Source: CAYNQN01 sp964530525
GTDB lineage: Bacteria > Actinomycetota > Acidimicrobiia > Acidimicrobiales > Acidimicrobilacustridaceae
DNA length: 17,020 nucleotides
Direction of reading: 5' to 3'
NCBI GenBank assembly: GCA_964530525.1
Contig: CAZHBH010000048.1
Span: 1-17,020, forward strand
The number at the start of each line of letters is the position of its first letter. The first letter of the stretch is position 1. The translations under genes and the position numbers were made by a program. Below are positions 12,889-17,020 of the stretch, one piece after another. The notes under the pieces were generated by a model that was given only the letters and a program-made list of their open reading frames with translations, was not told where the DNA came from and searched no databases.

Positions 12889-13605
12889 GTGCCGACGCGC
12901 CTGCCATCCCTCATCGACCCCCCGATCGGCTTCGCCCACAGAGGGGCACGGGCAGTGGCACCCGAGAACACGATGGACGCCTTCCGGCTGGCCCTGCGTC
13001 TCGGCGCCACTGGCCTCGAGAGCGATGCGTGGTTGACGGCCGACGGCCACGTGGTGCTCGACCACGACGGGGTCGTGGGGCGCTGGCCTCGCCGTACGCC
13101 CATGGCGAGGCTCCGGCGCGAGGAGCTCCCACCTCACGTCCCCACCCTCGCAGAGCTCTACGAGGAGCTCGCGCCCGATGCCCAGTTGTCCCTGGACGTC
13201 AGGGATCCTCACGTCGCACCTGCGGTGCTCGCGGTTGTGCGAGCTGCGGGTGACGGTGCCGAGGAGCGCCTGTGGCTCTGCAACGGCGACCTCGAGGTGC
13301 TCTCGCAGTGGCGTCGCCTCACCTCGGCGGCTCGGCTCGTGCACTCCAGCACGCTGCGGGCGCTCCCAGGGGGCCCTGAGGTGCACGCCGCCCGCCTCGC
13401 CGATCTGGACGTCGACGCCCTCAACCTGCACCACACCCAGTGGACCGGGGGACGGATCGCCCTCCTCCACCGGTTCGGGCGCTTCGCGTTCGGCTGGGAC
13501 TGCCAACACGACCACGTCCTCGACGAGCTCCTCGACTCGGGCATAGACGCGATCTACAGCGACCACGTCGATCGGATGGCCGACGCTCTCGCACGCCTTC
13601 GCTGA
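12889..13605 (+). CDS. glycerophosphodiester phosphodiesterase family protein
   Basis: This 238-residue TIM-barrel enzyme would hydrolyse glycerophosphodiesters to glycerol-3-phosphate and an alcohol. The family signature is clear: FAHRGARAVAPENTMDAF with the catalytic H17 and R18, the metal-binding E44 and D46 in LESDAWLTADG, and the second catalytic His in VVLDHD (H59). The late barrel strand reads FGWDCQHDHVLDELLDSGID followed by AIYSDHVDRM, where most relatives have WTVN...GVDGIITDxP, so it is somewhat divergent. There is no signal peptide, so it should be cytoplasmic like UgpQ. The GTG at 12889 has no Shine-Dalgarno; CACGAT lies 6 nt upstream, a poor -10. The gene is one of only two plus-strand genes, diverging from tatA and ending 9 bp from the convergent lepB. 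Confidence 0.9.
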   Translation: MPTRLPSLIDPPIGFAHRGARAVAPENTMDAFRLALRLGATGLESDAWLTADGHVVLDHDGVVGRWPRRTPMARLRREELPPHVPTLAELYEELAPDAQLSLDVRDPHVAPAVLAVVRAAGDGAEERLWLCNGDLEVLSQWRRLTSAARLVHSSTLRALPGGPEVHAARLADLDVDALNLHHTQWTGGRIALLHRFGRFAFGWDCQHDHVLDELLDSGIDAIYSDHVDRMADALARLR

Positions 13606-13614
13606 GGACGGCTT

Positions 13615-14214
13615 CTACAAGAACCCGATGTCGCCCAGCGGCCACATCCGCAGGAACGCCCTGCCGACGATGTCGTCCTGCGGGATGGGTCCGAACCAGC
13701 GGCTGTCCTCGGAGTTGGTCCTGTTGTCGCCCATCACCCACACCATGTCCTGGGGCACCACGCACGGTGCCTCTCGGGTGCATGCGTGCGGGCCCTGGCG
13801 GGTGACGGTCCCGGGCGGCAGGTAGCTCTCGTCCAGTGGGGCGCCGTCGATGTACACCCGGCTGTCCTCTATGACTATGGAGTTGCCGGGAAGGCCGACG
13901 ACCCTCTTGATCAGGTCCTTTATGTCGCCCGCCTCGACGCCGTCAGGACGTTCGAACACGATGACGTCTCCACGGTCGACGCTCCCGAACGTGTAGCTGA
14001 GCTTGTTCACCAGGACGCGGTCGTGCACGTGGAGGGTCGGCGTCATCGACATCGAGGGGATGTAGAAGGGCTGGAGGACGAAGGTGCGAACGGCCAGGGC
14101 GATGAGGATGGCACCCACGATCACGAGTCCCCACTCGACCAGCGAGCGGGTTCGCGAGACCGATCTTGCCGGCGCAGCAGAGGCTGGGGGGTCTGGTTTG
14201 GGTTCGTCGGTCAA
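13615..14214 (-). CDS. lepB: signal peptidase I
   Basis: This 199-residue membrane protease removes Sec and Tat signal peptides on the outer face of the membrane. One membrane helix is at about 27-47 (VEWGLVIVGAILIALAV), with a Pro-rich cytoplasmic N-terminus. The catalytic serine is S56 in IPSMSMTPTL (most relatives have PSGSM), the general-base lysine is K103 in DLIKRVVGLPG, and box E is GDNRTNSEDSRWFGPIP. Length fits the short Gram-positive type. The only start that keeps the N-terminal tail and helix is the TTG at 14214; it has no clear Shine-Dalgarno. The gene lies 56 bp downstream of pafC on the same strand and converges with the phosphodiesterase. Its nearness to tatAC and pafA suits a protein-export/quality-control neighbourhood. 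Confidence 0.94.
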   Translation of the reverse strand: MTDEPKPDPPASAAPARSVSRTRSLVEWGLVIVGAILIALAVRTFVLQPFYIPSMSMTPTLHVHDRVLVNKLSYTFGSVDRGDVIVFERPDGVEAGDIKDLIKRVVGLPGNSIVIEDSRVYIDGAPLDESYLPPGTVTRQGPHACTREAPCVVPQDMVWVMGDNRTNSEDSRWFGPIPQDDIVGRAFLRMWPLGDIGFL

Positions 14215-14270
14215 CGCTGCGCCGCTGTCTGTCGAGGGCGTATGGGATCCGCCCGGAGGCTACTCGGTGC

Positions 14271-15215
14271 CTACCGGTAGCGGGACAGCACCCGAGCAGC
14301 TGCCCGAGGACCCGTGCCGTCGAGCTCCGGGGGTGCCTCCACGACGCGCCCGTCGGATCCGAGGCGCAGGAGCAGGCGCTCGAGCCACGAGGCGCCCGAG
14401 ACAGCGACCGTCACCGACAGCCGCCCACCGGGCAGCTCGTGCGACGCCTCCACGGGGAACTGCTCGACCATCCATCGACCGGCGGGCTCTAGCTCCAGGG
14501 TCACCCTCGGCAGCTCGGGTCCGGGATCGAAGACGGCCACCTCCGGAGGGACGTCCGTCGGCTCGAAGTGCTCGGAGAGCACCGAGAGCGACTCGATGCG
14601 ATCGAGGCGGAAGACGCGCTCTCCTCCCCGGCCGAGGTCGTTGGCCGACAGGTACCAGCTCCCCCGCTCGGCGAACACCCTGCGGGGCTCGACGCGCCGC
14701 TTCGAGCGCTCGTCGCGCCCGTAGGAGTAGTAGTCGATCTCGAGCACCCTGCTCGCGGCGATCGCGCCTCGGATGACCCTGATGGTCTCCTCGTCGGCCT
14801 CGCCCAGATCCACCTGGAGCCGTTCGGCGTCGATCGCCAGGGCCCTCGCCAGCTTCCGAACCCCCCGGGCCAGGGGGCCGTCGGGATCTGCGCCGGGGAC
14901 CTGAGTCAGGCTGCGACCCGTGGCTATGAGCGCCAACGCCTCCGACGGGGTGAGCCGGAGGGGTCGTGAGAAGTACTCGGCGAGCCGCACGGAGACCCGA
15001 TCGCCCTCGATCAGCACGTCGATGAGCCGATCCGGCGTGTACGGGTAGAGACCCACCATCCAGACCCGCTCGAGGTCGCGCGTGAGCTGGTCGCGGTCGA
15101 TCCCGAAGCGCGAGCACGCCTCGCTCACCGACGCCCCCTGGGGACCGTGGGCGATGATCCACGGAAGCAGCGCGAGCATCCGCCTCATCCGCTCGCTGGC
15201 CGACGGCCGCGTCAC
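14271..15215 (-). CDS. pafC: WYL-domain transcriptional regulator, PafC-like
   Basis: This 314-residue protein has a divergent N-terminal winged-helix (about 5-75), a WYL domain (about 140-220) and a WCX-type C-terminal part. The WYL signature is GSWYLSANDLGRGG (185-198) followed by RVFRLDRIESL (200-210). In mycobacteria PafB and PafC act as a heterodimer that activates DNA-damage genes independently of LexA, and the genes follow pafA; this is the same arrangement. The GTG at 15215 overlaps the pafB stop (GTGA), with GGGAGG at 15222-15227 giving a good Shine-Dalgarno, so it is translationally coupled and made with its partner. Which nucleic acid the WYL domain senses cannot be read here. Confidence 0.88.
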   Translation of the reverse strand: MTRPSASERMRRMLALLPWIIAHGPQGASVSEACSRFGIDRDQLTRDLERVWMVGLYPYTPDRLIDVLIEGDRVSVRLAEYFSRPLRLTPSEALALIATGRSLTQVPGADPDGPLARGVRKLARALAIDAERLQVDLGEADEETIRVIRGAIAASRVLEIDYYSYGRDERSKRRVEPRRVFAERGSWYLSANDLGRGGERVFRLDRIESLSVLSEHFEPTDVPPEVAVFDPGPELPRVTLELEPAGRWMVEQFPVEASHELPGGRLSVTVAVSGASWLERLLLRLGSDGRVVEAPPELDGTGPRAAARVLSRYR

Positions 15216-16144
15216 CGCCCACCTCCCGATGCGAGCGCTTCGAGGTGGGCCACCAGATCGTCACGCAGCTCTGGCGGTCCGAGCAGCTCGGCGTGGTCGA
15301 GGAAGGTCAGCACGAACGAGCGGAACGCCGGCCAGTTGGTGACGTCCACCTCGAAGACCATCGAGCCGTCGTCCCGCCTCTCGACCGGTTCGTGGTCGAG
15401 GTGGCGGCGCGTCCAGGGGGCGTGGTCGGGGTCCACCAGCAGTCGAGCGGTGACCCGCTCCCCGCCGCCCAGCTCCCAGGCGGGGGCCACGGCAGGGCCC
15501 TGGGGGGCGGGCGGATCGAACGACCCCGCCTCTCCCAGCTCGACGGCGCCGTCGATGCGATCGAGCCGGAAGACGCGCAGCTCGCCGACGCCTCGATCCA
15601 GGCCGCTCACGTACCAGTGCCCACGCTGGTAGTCGAGGCGGTGAGGTTCGAGCACCCGCAGCTGGTCCGCGCCCCGGTAGCGGAACGACATCGGTCGGCG
15701 GTCCACGACCGCCCCGAAGGTGGGCAGGAGCGAGGGCTCGGCCGGCAGCGCTGCCAGGTTGGCGTCGTCGACGACCTCGCCGACCACGCCTCCTAACTTC
15801 CAGAGACCCTCGGTCCCGTCGTTGCCACCCAGGCTGACCAGGGTGGCCGCCAAGTTCAGCGCTTCGAGCTCGTCGGGCTCCAGGCCTGGGTCGGGCAGCT
15901 CGTAGTCGACGCGCCGGATGCGGTACCCCTCCACGGGTCGCTCGAGGTCCTCGATCATCTCGACCGAGATGGGGATGCCCATCTCGCGCAGGTCTTCCTT
16001 GTCGCGCTCGAAGGCACGCCTGAAGGCCGCCTGCCCCTCCGGATAGCCGGGGACCTTCTGGCGCAGCTCCTCGGCCGTGAGGCTCCGCGAGGTGTCGAGG
16101 AGGGTCGCGGTGAGGGTGAGCAAGCGCTCCAGCTTGTCGGTCAT
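15212..16144 (-). CDS. pafB: WYL-domain transcriptional regulator, PafB-like
   Basis: This 310-residue protein has an N-terminal helix-turn-helix (about 1-80, TDKLERLLTLTATLLDTSRS with ELRQKVPGYP), a WYL domain (about 140-210) and a C-terminal WCX-type part. The WYL motif is present as GHWYVSGLDRG (175-185), with WYV in place of WYL, and RVFRLDRIDGA (190-200) as in its partner. In known systems PafB pairs with PafC to activate a LexA-independent DNA-damage response. The ATG at 16144 has GGAG at 16149-16152. It lies 133 bp downstream of pafA; the gap holds no gene, and a TATGTA near 16199-16204 is a weak possible promoter, so it may be read from pafA or on its own. Confidence 0.88.
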   Translation of the reverse strand: MTDKLERLLTLTATLLDTSRSLTAEELRQKVPGYPEGQAAFRRAFERDKEDLREMGIPISVEMIEDLERPVEGYRIRRVDYELPDPGLEPDELEALNLAATLVSLGGNDGTEGLWKLGGVVGEVVDDANLAALPAEPSLLPTFGAVVDRRPMSFRYRGADQLRVLEPHRLDYQRGHWYVSGLDRGVGELRVFRLDRIDGAVELGEAGSFDPPAPQGPAVAPAWELGGGERVTARLLVDPDHAPWTRRHLDHEPVERRDDGSMVFEVDVTNWPAFRSFVLTFLDHAELLGPPELRDDLVAHLEALASGGGR

Positions 16145-16277
16145 CCCGCTCCAGTGGGTTTGCGTCGGCGAGCCCGTCCGGCCCCGGAGGAGCTGATGCT
16201 ACATAGGCGAGGACCCGCCCCCCTGATGCCACCGCGCTGCCGTCGGCCCGTCAGCCGCCGAGCTGGCCAAAGGTCCG

Positions 16278-17020
16278 TCAGAGCGATGCGATGAGCTTCT
16301 CGACCCTCTCGTCGTGCGACTTGAACGGGTCCTTGCACAGCACGGTGCGTTGGGCCTGGTCGTTGAGCTTCAGGTGCACCCAGTCGACCGTGTAGTCGCG
16401 CTTGCGCTCCTTCGCCTTGCGGATGAACTCGCCCCGCAGCCTCGCCCTGGTCGTCTGCGGCGGCACGTCGATGGCCGTCGTGATGTCGGACTCGGCACAG
16501 ATCCTCTCCACCAACCCTCGTTCCTGCATCCGGTAGAACAGGCCCCTGTCGCGGTTCACGTCGTGGTACTGGAGGTCCACCAGCGCCACGCGCGGGTGGT
16601 TGAGCTGCAGGCCGTGGCGCTCGCGGTAGGACTCCACGAGCCGGTGCTTGATCACCCAGTCGACCTCTCGGTCGAGCTTCAAGGGATCGTCAGCGATCTG
16701 GGTGAGGCAGTGCTCCCACATCATCAGGGCCTGCTTCTCGATGGGGCTCAGATCTCGGCGCTCCGCATAGCGGAGGGCCCGGTTGAGGTACTCGCTCTGG
16801 ATGTCCAGAGCGCTCACCTCTCGGCCGCTGGCCAGGCGGACCTTGCGGGTGCAGGTGGTGTCGTGGCTGATCTCGCGGATGGCTCGAATCGGGTTCTCGA
16901 GCGTCATGTCGCGCAGCACCACGTTCGGCTCTTCCAGCATCCGCAGCAGAAGGCTCGTGGCCCCCACCTTCAGGAAGGTGCTGTACTCGCTCATGTTGCT
17001 GTCGCCCACGATCACGTGGA
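16278..17020 (-). CDS. pafA: Pup--protein ligase PafA, C-terminal part (N-terminus beyond window)
   Basis: PafA ligates the small modifier Pup to substrate lysines, marking them for the actinobacterial proteasome. About 246 residues are visible, from VIVGDSNMSEYSTFLKVG to the stop at 16278; the ATP-grasp-like glutamine-synthetase-fold catalytic start is off the right edge. PafA rather than Dop is indicated by the C-terminal segments RARLRGEFIRKAKERKRDY, TVDWVHLKLNDQAQRTVL and CKDPFKSHDERVEKLI. The central TLENPIRAIREISHDTTC also fits PafA. Its 3' position next to pafBC matches mycobacterial order; pup and the prcBA proteasome genes are expected further right but are not in view. Confidence 0.95.
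   Translation of the reverse strand, partial: HVIVGDSNMSEYSTFLKVGATSLLLRMLEEPNVVLRDMTLENPIRAIREISHDTTCTRKVRLASGREVSALDIQSEYLNRALRYAERRDLSPIEKQALMMWEHCLTQIADDPLKLDREVDWVIKHRLVESYRERHGLQLNHPRVALVDLQYHDVNRDRGLFYRMQERGLVERICAESDITTAIDVPPQTTRARLRGEFIRKAKERKRDYTVDWVHLKLNDQAQRTVLCKDPFKSHDERVEKLIASL

Noticed and set aside
16145..16277. A small gene, PafBC-type damage promoter or terminator between pafA and pafB
   Set aside because: I found no frame with a start and Shine-Dalgarno, no TTGTC-type damage-promoter motif and only weak GC stems.
1..17020. CRISPR arrays, tRNA or rRNA genes, insertion sequences, phage or toxin-antitoxin genes
   Set aside because: No regularly spaced repeats, cloverleaf-like sequences, transposase motifs or phage proteins were seen on either strand.

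Overview
The window looks like a chromosomal core segment of a high-GC Actinomycetota. I infer an Acidimicrobiia-like or related deep actinobacterial lineage from gene content; no rRNA or other taxonomic marker is present. The strongest pointers are a PafA Pup ligase end, two WYL regulators of the PafB/PafC type, and the order pafA-pafB-pafC...tatA-tatC-helY. That order matches the mycobacterial proteasome-accessory/Tat neighbourhood as known from Mycobacterium tuberculosis. GTG and TTG starts are frequent, and several lead genes carry a TANNNT box 6-9 nt before the start codon, which suggests leaderless transcription.

Layout, left to right (minus strand unless stated). 1-1612: a secreted RCC1-repeat protein with C-terminal SLH domains, broken by a single-base frameshift near 1056-1060 and cut by the window edge. 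1666-2985: bioA of biotin synthesis. 3060-4334 (+): an unrecognised protein with a small N-terminal beta-rich domain, a long basic disordered linker and a helical C-terminal half. 4383-5990: a tight three-gene unit of an acidic Cys4 zinc-ribbon protein, a protein resembling actinobacterial lipid-droplet-type proteins, and a GNAT acetyltransferase. 6060-7685: a double-length ThyX-like protein. 7731-8864: an M20 amidohydrolase of the AbgB/PM20D2 type. 8898-12818: an overlapping operon tatA/B-tatC-helY plus a degenerate diacylglycerol-kinase-like gene. 12889-13605 (+): a glycerophosphodiester phosphodiesterase diverging from tatA. 13615-14214: signal peptidase I. 14271-16144: pafC and pafB, overlapping by 4 nt. 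16278-17020: the C-terminal part of pafA.

Functionally the right half joins protein quality control (pupylation), DNA-damage-type regulation (PafBC), protein export (Tat, signal peptidase I) and RNA handling (HelY-like helicase). The left half is metabolic and hypothetical. All intergenic gaps are short (about 135 bp or less); I saw no tRNA, rRNA, CRISPR array, insertion sequence or phage gene. Nothing here is a clear new defence or mobile system. The items most worth a second look are the ThyX-like protein whose two halves each keep a different part of the ThyX signature, the degenerate DAGK-like protein coupled to helY, the perfect palindrome next to the tatA -10 box, and the uncharacterised plus-strand gene at 3060.
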